From Holothuria scabra (Eukaryota; Echinodermata; Holothuroidea; Aspidochirotida; Holothuriidae), in NCBI GenBank assembly GCA_037179385.1, contig CM074188.1, positions 28,437,594-28,501,593 of the forward strand: a DNA stretch of 64,000 nt. The letters run 5' to 3'. Below, piece by piece: positions 1 to 12,500 of the stretch. The position numbers were made by a program, and so were the translations under genes. Each line of letters begins with the position of its first letter. Position 1 is the stretch's first letter. Below the pieces are notes generated by a model that made no database searches, was not told the origin of the DNA, and was given only the letters and a program-made list of their open reading frames with translations.

Positions 1-344
1 GTAATTGGCAAAGTTCTGTTCAGACTTTAATGGGCCTGCCACTGACTCAGTAGCTGTGATATTTTTGTCAAATTTATTTATTCTGCTGTAATAATATTCT
101 CTTCTTCCTCCCTTTCTTCCGATCTATTTGGTACGCTATTGCCATTAAAAAAATCAGCTCCTCATCAATGTCTGCCATGTTCGATAATCAGATAATGGAA
201 CAAATTTGTCAGCTTCAAATTCCCGTCAGTATCATCCGGTAAAATTTGTACCGTATGCGGCAATAATTTTCGCCGTCATATGTGAACAACTATGCCGGAT
301 TGCCACTGCCGGTATATGTGAACCCACCTTAAGTTTGAAAATGC

Positions 345-720
345 TATTTCCGGCCATCTGATGGTTATGAGTTTTCGAAATTTTCTGCACGCTCTGCGCC
401 AACTAATGGTGGCGCTCCGCGTAGATAGTCTTTAGAGCAAAATGACGTTTTGTGGCCAAGAAAAACCGCAAACTGAAATGCTTCCGTTCGCCTATGCCGA
501 TTGATTTTCTTTCTTTTTTTGCTCTCAAAAGTCTGCAAATTTAAAGACAAATTGTACTTCGAAAGGTAGCGTAAATGGCATTAAATTGCATTTAAAGACA
601 TAAAAAGTCAGTTTTATCCTCATGCCGCCCAACAATTCAACTTTTAAAACTGTCCCTGTCAAAGTCGAAAATCTTGCACCATTTTGCATCAAGGCTCCTT
701 GAAAAGGCCAAAAATTTAAA
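345..720 (-). repeat. Left arm of a 3.8-kb inverted repeat pair
   Basis: Read on the minus strand, this stretch repeats 3785-4180 on the plus strand. Shared blocks include the segment about gene-poor ccaaaaattt and aaggagcc, the tgcaccattttgc block, the cgaaaatc/ttcgactttg block, and the ttgtggccaagaaaaaccgc block, ending in a GC-rich piece with gcgccac and ggcgcggagcg. The arms diverge moderately, so this is an old element. The open reading frames here are short and have no recognisable protein content. Confidence 0.6.
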
Positions 721-1239
721 CACTCCCCCACGCCGGGGATCACTCAATATAGCCTACTGCACGGCCCCTTCAAAGAAATCCTGCCTACGCCGCTGATCAT
801 AGACCCTTCTTTGGTAGTCGTGGCCATGTGACCCTAATTAAAACGCACCCTTTGCATCCAACTACGATTGAACATGTTCAATCGAACCGACGGCTTACGA
901 TACGACGGAACCCTGGGGGTGAACTGGCCACACCACCAGGACAACAGATGAAGTGACGTCTTGTCGCTTGGTGTAGTTAGTTGTCGTCACGGTGGCAGTG
1001 TGTACCTGGCTTTACACACTATGTGACTCTCTGCGACGCAACTCCTTGCGACGAGATTATTCAGAAATGTCGAAAAGAGTGTAATGCTTAGCCTAAAGCT
1101 CCTCGTATTCATGCAACAAGAAAGTGGCACTGTAACAACCTGCCCCTGTAACAACTAGCGACGCTCTTCCCTACTCTAAAAAGTGGGGCTCTCGAGAAGA
1201 ATTTCGAAGTGGGTGCTGAATACATTTTCTATCGGTTTA
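721..1239. other. Gene-free stretch
   Basis: I see no coding potential, RNA gene or clear repeat structure in this interval apart from ordinary AT-rich sequence. Confidence 0.4.
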
Positions 1240-1360
1240 ATGCACATTCAGCTCAGAAGGTTCGAAAGTGTCGTTTCCGGCCATCTGGAGAGTTTGTAAA
1301 GCCAAACCTTTTCTTGTACGCTCCGCACCAACCAATGGTGGCGCTCCGCTTAGATAGTCC
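1240..1360 (-). repeat. Dispersed repeat fragment (GGCGC family)
   Basis: This fragment shares the blocks tttccggccatctg and caatggtggcgctccgc with 345-430. The reverse complement of those blocks occurs at 4085-4180 and 4310-4400, and a further partial copy lies at 42610-42700. It is an interspersed non-coding family present at least five times in the window. Confidence 0.6.
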
Positions 1361-1774
1361 TGCTGGCACTCAGTTCCCCCCTTCTAATATTATTTTTCGT
1401 TCGACCGCGCCTAGGTTAATTGCATAATCGTTGACGTTTGTCGAAACAAAAATTTAAAGCCAATGTACACTTTTTTATGTTGGACCCTCCCTCAAAAAAG
1501 GTCCTAAATCCGGCCCTGTAAAGTTTAAGTAGCCTGACACAACTCTCCACTGGTCACTCGCGCTTATCGAACGTAGCATCTTCCCTCGCAAAAAAAAAAA
1601 AAAAAAAACATGAATAATTTGGGCCAACCTGAATTTCTGCATGGATGTTGTTGCATAGCCCAGCAGTTTGAAAGAGCTGCCATCTTCCATGTCGTGATCG
1701 CAGAAAGCAGTACCGGGAAATCACCATGGTTATCGAAAAACCAAGTGCTTCGAAATAATCGAGAACATTGGTTG

Positions 1775-2410
1775 TTCTAATAATTGGACGTTTTGCATTG
1801 AAAAACGTGGTTCTTTGACCCATAAACTTGGTTTTTCGACCGATAATCTTGGTTTTTCGACCGATAATTTTGGTTTTTGGACCGATAAACTTGGTTTTTC
1901 GACCGATAAAACTTTCCGTTTCGAAAAACCAGGTTTAACTTTCGATATACCAGATAGATCGAAAGAGTTATTTTGAAAATCCAAGTTTTTCAAACAACAT
2001 ACCAAGATATGGAGATAATCGTGGTTTTTCGACCGATAATCTTGGTTTTTCGATCGAAAAACTTGGTTTTACTAATTATTGGACATTTCGCTCGCCATAG
2101 CCGCTTGTTAAATTTTTCGACCGATAATCTTGATTTTTGGACCGATAAACTTGGTTTTTCGACCGAAAAACTTGGCTTCGAAAATAACCTCCGCTTCGAA
2201 AAACCAAGTTTATCTTTCGATATACCAGATAGATCGAAGGAGTTATTTTGAAAATCCAAGTTTTTCAACCGATATACCAAGATCCATATGGAGATGTTTT
2301 TTCGACCGATAAACTTGGTTTTACGACTGACTATCTTGGTTTTTCTATCGAAAAACTTGGTTTTACTAATTATTGGACATTTCGCTTGCCATAACCACTT
2401 GTTAAATCTG
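1775..2410. repeat. 21-bp minisatellite in a 288-bp higher-order repeat
   Basis: The unit cttggtttttcgaccgataat (21 bp, with variants) is iterated at 1810-1920, 2025-2070, 2115-2180 and 2305-2360. Larger blocks are also duplicated at about 275-288-bp spacing: the tttcgatataccagatagat block at 1938 and 2215, and the tactaattattggacattt block at 2075 and 2363. Because 21 is a multiple of three, both strands stay open over long distances and give repetitive peptides with FSVEKP-like units. I treat those as a by-product of the repeat, not as genes. Confidence 0.85.
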
Positions 2411-2500
2411 CAGGCCCGATCGCGCCCTTAGTACTAGCTTCTATATGTGCACAGTACCAGGTCCGTAGCCAAAGCAAATGGTTGGAAACTGGGCCATAAA

Positions 2501-3250
2501 CAGTGGCGTAGCGAGACATTTTTCCAGGTGGGGGAGGGGGGAGGGGGTAGCACCCGAACTTTCCGATTTTTTTAAAATTGTGAATACCATCCCTCTGAGG
2601 CCGTAATTTGCGGCGCGCCGGAAAAATTATATAGCTAAACAAATATTTAAAAATATGAAGTTTATATTGGGAGAAAATTTTTAATTCTGGATTTTCTATA
2701 CAGGACATGTGAAAAGTTCGGAAATTACTGAAGAATATGTATTTCTTATTGGCAAGTCTGAGATTGCACCGTAACCAAAGATCGTTGTCGCTACACAATA
2801 TAATACCTAAGGCCTTCCCGGACGACATTTTAAAAGTCAAGAGCTTATGTTGGAGAAAATTTGGAATTTTTTTTAAAGAGAATTCATGAAAATAGCACTG
2901 TATGTGTAGTTGCCGATGTCACTGGAGTATCTGGCGATATTGTCATTTCCACAGTTGGGAAAGTAACTTATTTTTAGTGACTTATGAGCGAACACTACTG
3001 CATCAGGAACTGCAAAATGCCCCTCGCGAAGCGCGTTGAAAATTTTGCAAATTGGAAACAAAAAAGGAGCTTTTATTGGAGAAAGTACGGAATTAAGTTG
3101 GGAAAACCACACTATAGCTGACTGGTGTCACAAATGGCGAATTTCCGAGTTTTTTACTTTTGGGGGACAGTCGGACAATCTGGCCATAAAACTCAATCTA
3201 ACTAACCGTAGCCAAGGGGGCAGGGGGTGGCGAAACCTAGGCTAAAAATA
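2501..3250. repeat. Non-coding interspersed element starting CAGTGGCGTAGC
   Basis: It begins with CAGTGGCGTAGC, a terminal sequence resembling hAT-type inverted termini (CAGNGGCG). The inner part, with blocks such as gactggtgtcacaaatgg, ggaaaaccacact and tcatgagcgaacactactgc, reappears at 58505-58620 and 60050-60430. No transposase ORF is present, so it is non-autonomous. Superfamily assignment is inference from the terminus only. Confidence 0.55.
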
Positions 3251-3519
3251 GCTTCGTCCTCTAAAGACTTTGAACTTTGACCTATATTTGTACACATTTG
3301 AACCCCTGAAAAAATCGCCACCGGAAAAGTCCCCCCCCCCCCCACCTAATTCGGTACCCTGTCTGACTACGCGCCTGCACAGTACACATGTTAGCTTTCC
3401 ACTTTACAGTATATTGTACGATAACTCAGTCACATTGTTGGCCAACAAAGAAGCGCAAAAGTGTTGGGTTTCTTGTTAATCGCTCGAAACAGGTATGCCT
3501 ACCCGAAAACTGGCATAGC

Positions 3520-3600
3520 CAGTGGCGTAGCTAGGATATTTTCCAGAGGGGCAAAGGTATGAAATTTCCCCAAACTTTTCCCGGGCAATGTGTATGAATT
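3520..3600 (+). repeat. Second CAGTGGCGTAGC terminus
   Basis: CAGTGGCGTAGCTAGG at 3520 is a second copy of the terminal motif seen at 2501. It is followed by the typical purine-rich ccagaggggcaaagg. Inverted versions ending CTACGCCACTG lie at 20426-20437 and 20835-20846. Confidence 0.5.
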
Positions 3601-3784
3601 TCATATAAAATATGCAAATTTTCAAGTATAACAACATTACCAGGGAGTTATGTAATATAACCTGTATTTTAATCTTAAAGTATAACATAGAACGATTAGA
3701 AATAACAAATCTCAGAATATTTATTTTGGTCAACAATAGCTGGTTTATTTGTATGTACCAACGGGATCTAAGGCGTACTAATTT

Positions 3785-4180
3785 TTTGGCGTTTTCAAGG
3801 AGCCTAGATGCAAAATGGTGCGAAATTTTCGACTTTGAAAGGAACAGTGTTAAAAGTTGAATGGTGGTGGTTCATGAGGTTAAAACTGAAACTTTTGTGT
3901 CTTTACATGTATTCTTATGTCGTTTACGCTGCCTAACGAAGTAAAACTTGTCATTAAACTTGTATATTTTTAGGGGTCAAAATAAAAGAACATCGATCGT
4001 TATAGGCGAAAGGGAGCATTTTAATTTGCGGTTTTTCTTGGCCACAAAACGGTATTCTGCCACAAAGTTTATCCAAGCAGAGCGCCACAAGTAGTTGGCG
4101 CGGAGCGCACAGAAAATTTCGAAAGATCAGACCCCTCAGATGGCCGGATATAGCATTTTCCAGACTTATAGGAAGATTCT
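3785..4180 (+). repeat. Right arm of the 3.8-kb inverted repeat pair
   Basis: This is the inverted counterpart of 345-720. The two arms are separated by about 3 kb containing the minisatellite and the hAT-like pieces, so the whole 345-4180 block may be one nested composite element. Confidence 0.6.
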
Positions 4181-4309
4181 AATGAATCACTATTTTCTTT
4201 TCTTGTTTGCAATAAAATTTTCACTTCAAAATATGTTCGCAAACTGCAAAGTGATCAGAGAGTTTAGAGCTACTTTGACCCCAAAAATGTAATTTTGCCC
4301 AAAAGACTG

Positions 4310-5450
4310 AGCGAAGTGCCACCATTGGTTGGCGCGGGAGCGTAGAGAAAATTTAGAAAAATCAGACCCCTCAGATGGCCAAAAATTGCGTATTCATGCT
4401 TGTAAAGGGAATCGAAACATGCAGTTTTTATCTTTAGCTTTTGTTTGCAGAACTAACTAACTAACTAACTTGGCTAAATTAAAGATCCGCTGAATTGATG
4501 AAATTTTCTGTGACTGATCGAACTCCCATCTGTTAATATTTTACCCCTAACATCTCTTGCTTGATAAATGGAAAACTATTTATCACCGCACCTGAACACC
4601 CTCCGTTCCCCTATCCTCGTCTTGTACGACTTTGCCGGCCGGCGAAGGAGTGTATGGGGTGGGCCCTCCCTTTTAAAAATTCTCAAAAAGGTAGGTATCC
4701 TTAGAGGCAATCGGTGCCACCAGTGGGATACAGAGGCTACCTTTTTTATGTTAAAAGTGGAATTTGACAGAATTTGCCTACTTGTGGAATTAAAAAAACA
4801 ATTGGCATCTCACTGAGGGGTTTGCAGAGACAATCCTTCCCCTTTGAAAATTTTTGAAAAATTGGGTGGCCTTGCATGCAATCTGGTGCCAAACATGCTA
4901 TCTTTTGAAGTAAAATCTGTGTTACTAAAGTATGGCTAATTATTTTTAAGAACAAAAAAAGAAAAAGAAAATGGCACCCCTGAGGGGGGGGGGAAGCCCC
5001 AATGCCCCCCCCCCTTCGTATGCCACTAAAAGAAGGCCTAATAGTGGCTCCATCACACAGGACACCCTGTTAGAACAACAGTCTGTTAAGTGCAGAAGGC
5101 TACATTCACAGAGTGAGTTATAGCATAGGCCAACTTGGTATTCATGGACCCTTTTATTGTTACACCCCAAGTGAGCAGAAAGCTATTTTCCTGAACTAGC
5201 CTGTAAGCCTCCAAGGATTAGGCTAACAAAATCTAAGTATGCCCATCGATCCCGTTTATTTTAATTTCTAGACTAACGTTATGTTTATTGTAAGCCATGG
5301 ATTGTTTAAGCCCCATCCATGGTTAGGTACACAGAGTAAAATCGTTAGTTTAAACCCCATCCGCTACTAGCTTGTAGGACAATATAACCTCGGGGGTCTA
5401 CGTTAGTGATTTGTCAGTTTTTACATACTTTCACTGAATTCCCAAAGTGT
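4310..5450. other. Repeat-rich, no gene recognised
   Basis: The interval holds another GGCGC-family fragment (4310-4400), an (AACT)5 microsatellite at 4451-4470 and C/G-rich runs at 4980-5015. No open frame here has recognisable protein features. Confidence 0.4.
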
Positions 5451-6780
5451 ACAACCCAGAGACTGTGTACAAGGTTTACAACCTTTCAGTGTTGTACCAG
5501 GGAGGTGTTAGTGAGACTAACATCTCCCTGGTTGTACTGTTTCAGCTGTTGTTAAATTCCTGAACAGTGAATAACAGCTTCCTGTCAGTCCAACCGCAGC
5601 TGTTCAAAAAGAGCTTCTTTCTCTTACATTTTATGCATGACGTTTCATGACGTCATCGGGTTTGGAATACTAATAAGCTAAAAGAGGTGAATTTCGAAGC
5701 CTAATATCTCAATATTCTGAAGCTACTGTAACATTTAAACCACAAAAACTAGTTAATAAGACATGAAAAACAATGTTTATAACCAATTTGGAGAACAAAA
5801 TTGCCAAAAAGTGGGAATTTGACTTTTTACGATAGGGCCGTAAATATGTTTAAAACACTCGGTATTATTGTTCCGTATTAAATCAAGACGTTGTAAAACC
5901 ACTGAATTTCTTCTTGAATCGATGGAAAATTTCTTTTTCTATCCATTGGTACCAGATTTGTACCATAAAATATCGTAAATGAGTCAGGTACTCGGCAAAT
6001 GCAAGCCAAACCCTTCGAGGGGCCTACGTTCATAACCAATATATGTTGGGTCTACTTACGCGAAATGAAAAACGTTGATCACTAATGACCGTATCGCTAG
6101 CTTGCAATAGCTACCCGGTAGGCAAAATTGAGATATTTTCGTCTATTATTTGTTCTGGTTGTAAGGGTAGGAAAAGATTGGTAAATATTTGCACATGTTA
6201 TTTTCAAATCTACCAGTAATTCAGCCAAATATATACGAAACTGGTCTGGATTTCTCATAGTCATTACTCAAAGTACACACCATTAAGTGGTCACATACAT
6301 ATTGTATACAGGGCAGGCCTGGGTCCACTCATTTCAATCATAGTGTGTAGTGTATAATGTTTATTTACAAATTTGACTAGAGCAATTAAATTAGGAAGTG
6401 TACACTTGGTTCTATTAGGTTACAAAAATGTAAGAGGAGTGTGAACTTGATTAAACCATTTGAATTAAATAAGTAGTTAAAGCATACAATCAATTTAAGG
6501 CAAACATAGATTTGTGTGCAAAGTTTGGATTGCAAGAACAATGGCATGAGATGAGCATATGTATACAACAGTGAAAAGTAATGCCGAGTCCTTGTTAGTA
6601 GGTGGGCAGAATGGGAGTGATCACATACAGTATAGTTTTTTTTTTTTCACAGGCCTGCTTAAAACTCCTGACCATTCTCACTCCCTCTGTCAAAAACCCC
6701 TTGAGCTAGTTAGCATCGGTCATCATTGGCAGCCAGCTAGCTGCAGCTAGTACTGCAGCTACTAGTACCGAGTTTGAGAG
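5451..6780. other. No gene seen; contains a repeat fragment at 5450-5650
   Basis: The block around 5480-5610 (cagctgttgttaaattcctg followed by aacagcttcctg) also occurs at 20460-20530, so it is an interspersed repeat fragment. The rest shows no gene. Confidence 0.4.
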
Positions 6781-6857
6781 ATGTATACGTAGTGTTTATC
6801 AGGTATGGGGTGGGGTTGCACCAACCATGCAATGATGGTTATCAAGCTTTTGCTGTT

Positions 6858-7037
6858 ATTTTTTGCCAAATTGTGGAATGATCTTCCATCTTTTGTCAAG
6901 ATCTCTTCTTCTATCGAACAATTTAAAACTAATTTGAAAGCTTATTTGTCATAACTTGACTCCCTGTTTGGCAGTCTTCAGCGCTTTGAAACTCTTTGTG
7001 TAAGGCGCTTTGTAAAAATGTATTATTATTATTATTA
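6858..7037 (+). mobile_element. 3' end of a CR1/L2-type LINE, 5'-truncated
   Basis: The reading frame that ends at TAA 6952-6954 gives a peptide with KLWNDLP, then SSSIEQFKTNLKAYL. This matches the classical C-terminal end of non-LTR retrotransposon reverse transcriptases (LWNxLP ... FKxxLKxYL). It is followed after about 40 bases by aggcgctttgtaaaaatg and a (TAT)n tail at 7017-7037, the short 3' hairpin plus microsatellite tail typical of CR1/L2-like elements. Everything upstream of the C-terminus is missing, so this is a dead 5'-truncated copy. Its plus orientation is set by the tail. Confidence 0.8.
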
Positions 7038-9440
7038 GTCTTTCAATATACAGACATGAATAATATAGTTAACTCACAAGTCAAAATCAACCATTATGCA
7101 TGCATCATCATTAGCATTGCAATCATGCACTGCTTGAGCTGCATGCATTTAACATACACATCAAAGCCAGTTTCATCATGCAGAAATTTACAATCATAGT
7201 AATAAACATGTAAGTCTTCTAGCTTGTTGTGTCCAGGTATAAAGCCCAATTTGGTTGTGGGATTTGGTTAGGTTAGATGAAGTTTGGATTTTCATGACCC
7301 AGTTACTTTAGTGTGGGATGTTTATGTGTTCAATTGTTTGGCCTTGTAATTTTTTTTTTAAGTGGATCAAAAACTGGGAGGGGGAATGTTTCTGTGGAAC
7401 CATATATTAGTGGGAAGTTATGCAACCAGCTCCCAGGCTGTTTTACCTATGCAATACTTTGATTAGAATTCACAACATGTTCAATTGTAATTGAGCATGG
7501 TCAGCCATGGTATTATGATCATTGCAAGGGTGGTGGTTGCTGTAGTATTTGCCATGGATGCATACAGGGATATGAAAGGAGTTGTATTGCCTTCAGTTTA
7601 TTTTCTTGTATGGGGTTCATTTCAACCTAGGAGGTACATTCTGCTATGGTGTAATTGCACTGTCACCTCCAACTTGCCAATTTATTATCCACATGCAAGT
7701 AGACCAAATAGATCAAATTATAGTCTACAGTACGTGCCATGCACACTTTATAAGCAGGTTAATGAAACAGCACAGCAGCTTATGCTGGGTGGATAGAAAT
7801 CCTTGCAATTAGACTATAGGCCTACACAATTTTTCCCTAAGTACTTTTTTGAGTCTATGGGAGAACATGTGTTTACTTTCCCCTTCCTAAATTATATTCT
7901 GATTTTGCAGGGCCTATATGGCCACTTCAGTTTTAAGCTTGATGTACATGAGTATAGGAACACACAGTAAGGAAGCTTAAAAAATATACTGGACAGAAAG
8001 TGCAATAATATTAACTTAATGACTGAGTGTTTTCATTGAATGAAATCTCTTAAGTCATATGTATACATACTATATGTTTCAACCAATGATCAATCTAGTA
8101 TGGTCCAACCGTCAAATAAACAAACTTGCCTCATAATTACTGTAGCCTACTTACTGTTACATATGGAGAAAAAAAATCACATGAAGTTCCAATGTAAAGT
8201 GATGCATTTCTCTTCTTTATTGCTCTCTTTATTATTTCTGTTCACATTTAAATACCAACCAACTTCAAAAATACTGCCCAATAAGCTTGTTAGCCTACTG
8301 ATCATCAGAAAGATTCATCTTCATCGAGGATAAATTTTAGAAAAAATGTGTTTATTACACAAATTTTTATTCATGAAGATTTAAAAATGAGACTAAAGAA
8401 CACACAATAAGGCTGGGTCATAACGATAACCACTGAATTGATAGCCACTTCCTGATAGTCAGTAGTTGCCACCCTGGCACCACGTTGAGGTCAGCTTTTG
8501 GGACTTTGAAGCCAGAGTTAATGTGAAGAAGCAAAGTGCAAGGAATTGTGAACTCATTTGTATGCACAGCAACTTTGAATGGAAACCAGTGTAAAAGATT
8601 AATGGACAAAATGATGCAGTTGCTGACAAATAAATTGTTACATAGTTAGATGCAGTTTACAGCCAAGTTTTACATCTCACAAATAAAAGAAACTGTATGT
8701 TATCACTGTTTGAATTGCATTTTGTTCACTTCAGTGCAGTAAGCTTCCTTCAAGAAAAGACAACACAGTTCTTGTTTTATTACCTTTATTTCCTTGCTGT
8801 ATACATGAAAACAAAATAATGCAAATGCACAAAAAGTGCTGGCAAGTTTGAATGTACTTAAACATATAAGCTGACTGAGAAGAAGTCAAGGACGGAGTAA
8901 CTTGAATACAGTTTAATAAAAAAGCTGGCAAGAATATTTAAAATATTGCATAGGCAGATGGAAGGCAAGTTAACTTTGGCATGTAGAAAGACTTGAAATG
9001 GTACCTATGTATAAATATTTCAAACCTAACATCATGGACTTGTTCAAGCCCAACAGTCAGTTCTAGAAAATTTCAAAGCAAGTTCTTCGGAAAGCTCTAC
9101 AGGCTTTGAAAGACATACTGTTGAATCTGAGGTTAACTTTTAAAGATGAACATGACATGTTGACAAGTTGCCAACCTGGTGAGGTTTACAAAGTGAATCT
9201 AATTAAATGTTGGGTAGGGTGCTGGGCAGGAACATGAGAACCACTGAAAAACATGAACCCTGTATATGTGGTTATTATACAAAAAGCTTGGGATAAAGGT
9301 ATGTTTGATATACTAACTATATCTAAGGTTGAAATGGAAAAACTTAAGGTGGTGAGGTAGATTCTGAAATCTCTCTAGTTTTAAATACAAAGCTTTGAAA
9401 GCACCAAGGCCCACTACTTTAATCAGTTGCTTTTTTGATG
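7038..9440. other. Gene-free interval downstream of the large minus-strand locus
   Basis: It is AT-rich with no recognisable protein-coding exon. A 101-codon plus-strand frame at 7491-7796 has no domain signature and is overlapped by another frame of similar length. I did not find terminal inverted repeats here that would define the left end of the element at 9.5-16 kb. Confidence 0.4.
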
Positions 9441-9448
9441 TTATAAAT

Positions 9449-9454
9449 TTTATT
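9449..9454 (-). terminator. AATAAA polyadenylation signal
   Basis: A canonical AATAAA on the minus strand lies about 52 bases after the stop codon of the large ORF2. This is a suitable distance for its mRNA 3' end. Confidence 0.5.
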
Positions 9455-9506
9455 TACACTATATACATGAGAGTGTGAAGAAAACAGTAATGTATCTCTT
9501 GTGACC

Positions 9507-12500
9507 CTAACCCTCATCAGACGAGCTGCTGTCATACCTTGCCAGTGGTGACGGTTTTTCTGTTGATACCGACTCAGTTTCTGAATCAACTTCACATTCT
9601 GATTCCCTGTCACTAGATTCAAGAAAATCAATGCGTTTCAACATTGGATTATTGCTAGATACGTTTTGGTACATCAGGCATGTACAACCTGGGCCACATT
9701 TTTCTCCCCCTTTGAAACATTTACATTGACGAGTGATGCATTTATTTTTCTTGCAACCACAGCCCCTAGTGAGATGTTTCACTCTCTTTTGAAAATCAAG
9801 AACATTAGCTTGAGAGTCCCATATGACATTTGTTTCACCAGAATCTAATACTTTCCAGCCATACCACTCAATATTTGGATATTGGAAATTTTCTATTAAA
9901 GCATTACTCCAAACACTTTTTACCCAGGAAGCCCTCAGCCAATGAAATTTCAATGCTTCATTTGATGGAAGAAGTTCATCCTCATAAGTTCCCTTCCAAC
10001 TTGCATGTCTTATTTTACACAAAAACTGGTTGTGACACTGGTATCTATCAGACACTTTGATGCTCTTGAATAAAGTGACAGGTGAATCAAATTTACTCAG
10101 GCAAGCCCTGTTTGCTGAAAAGAAAACACAACCTACTAATCGACAGAATGAAAGAAAACCAGGTGACTGTACAGTTGAAGCAGAAGTTTCTTCCACCGGT
10201 GATGCCAGGTAGCCAGGTTGCACATCATCGTTGCTGCAAATAAACTCACAATACTGAAAAAAGTTATTAAAGAAGGTAGTCTTTCCTTTCTTTGCAAAAA
10301 AAGAAACAAAATCACAACCTGACATAATAAATAAAGACTGAATAATACTTTCAAGAGGTAGATTCCTTTCAATAATGCAATTAAGTTCTGGATCATTATG
10401 CAATGCTCTTTTTAAGGCATTAAGATGTAAATATCTGTCATTTCCAGCACCCATTCTATACTGTAGGAAAAGTTCCTTTCCAGGAAAAGACAATGGTAGG
10501 CCTATCATACCAACATCACGGTCAAGAGAGTAAAGATGTACTACCGTGCAGTGGGTGTCCCTCACATGCAACCAGATGTGTGTGTCTGTTTCCTCATGAT
10601 TGCTTTTCATATGATAATTGCTTACTTTACCCTTGGTGACTACTCGTGATGAACAATCTGAGAACCCCCCTGCTGTAATAAAAACTTGGGACTCAATTAA
10701 CTGGTCTTTGATAATTTCTGGAATGGCATGGGCCAGGTATTGACAAAGAAGTCTCTTGTTTTCTCGTATTTTAAGAAATTCCTGCCAACTTCCAAAATTT
10801 GGAAGTGCAGTTGTACCGTTGATGTTTTGCAGTACTTCAACTGATGATGTATTTGCACTTGGCTTATCTCTACGAGATCTTTCTAACAATTTTGGAGACT
10901 TGCCCTGTGTATCAACTTGATCAAAAACAATTCTAACTTCACTGTAACCCCATTTGGAATAATACTCCACCCATCGTGTGCAAATGTAATGTGCATATTG
11001 GTTAAAAGTTTTGTGTACTTTCAATGGGCTAGAGTATATGATGTTCATCCCTTCTGCTATGAAAGCTCTTGAGGAAGATACAAGGTTTCTTGGTATTGCT
11101 GGTAGGATAGGATTATATTGCTCATTGTACCTTTTCATGAACCAGTCATAAATAACTGACTTTGCCCCTTTGAGTGGTAAACCATCAGGGTTGCAAATAG
11201 CCCTTGGTGTCTCTAAAAACTGATATGAACCCAACATTGCCTCTCTTTCATCACTCTCAAGGAGAATTAAACGTTTATAACACTGTGTGATCATGCGCTT
11301 TTCCTTTTCAATATAGCTTACCTTTCTCTTGGTTACTTTTGGTTTTGAAAATGTTTTCAGTTTATGCATTTTTAGCTTGCACAAATTTGTGCTACCCTCT
11401 CTCAATATCTGAGTTTTTATAAATGTTTCATATGAAGTTTTTCCAATTGAACGATACGACAGAAGGTCATTTTCCTGATCCCTAGCAACCTGCTCACAAG
11501 AAAAGAGATGCACAAGGTTAGGCTGCAGTATACCTTTGCCATCAACTTTAATTTTTGCTTTATATGCTTTCACATTAGCCATTTCATCTGCAATAATCCA
11601 CTCGGCTAAATCTCTCTGCAATACCTCACTATGATCACATGAGCATTGATCCATCAAATTCTTAATGAGAGTGGTTTCATGTTGCAATGTATGAGCTCTA
11701 TTGCCAATTGTTTTGGAGGAGACCTGACAATCACACTCTTACATTCCTTGTTAATTAACATCTCATGGGCTTCATCAAAGGCAACAGATGAAAAATTGGT
11801 CCCTTTAATACTAGATACAAATGCCCCTCTTTTGAAATGATCCAGGACTGATTTTGGAAGTAGGGCCATAGTTGCAAAATGAGCAGGTAACAGCTTGGAA
11901 TAATTGTACCTATCATACGCATTGAATAATTCAATGATACTTTTGACTGCAGCCATACGTAAATTCCAATTTCCAGATCTTATAGAAATCCATAGCTGCA
12001 AATAGCAAGCAAGATCCTCCCTCGCAAAATTTACCCAAAACCTGAAAGTCTTGGAACCCTCACATTTTTTGTCAATAAATTCATTGAATGATTTCAGCAT
12101 TTGCTCTAAATGATTTTTTTCAAATTGGCTTTGCAATTCCAGTAAGGCAATATTTGAACTAGGATTGTAAGCAGACACCACTTTTTCCAGTTGTTTAAAA
12201 TCTGTTGCTTGACAACTTGCCTGAAAAACATCTATAAAGTAATGATAAAATGCTTCAAACACCTGAAGGAAAAATCGGTGATTTCTTTTGAAATTTGAAC
12301 AAGATTGCAATGAGTTAAGTGTTTGCCCACTGTGAACAATTTTGGCAATATCTTTCAAACCAGCATCCCAATAAATCTTGATAATAACCTCCTGCAAATT
12401 TTCAATATATGCCAATCTCCTGGGTATGGAACCACCCAATCTAAAGCTTTACCATATTCTCTTTTGAGCTTTACTATCAAATCAAATGTTTTCAAGTCAC

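Noticed and set aside
7491..7812. Overlapping plus-strand frames as a gene
   Set aside because: Two different frames of similar length overlap, with no conserved features and no splice context.
9666..10396. Small frames inside the ORF2 region
   Set aside because: Shadow frames of the ORF2 coding sequence.
12390..12410. Programmed -1 frameshift in ORF2
   Set aside because: The site ttgaaaatttgc does not fit an X XXY YYZ slippery heptamer in the reading frame, and two similar breaks occur in the same gene. A missing homopolymer base is simpler.
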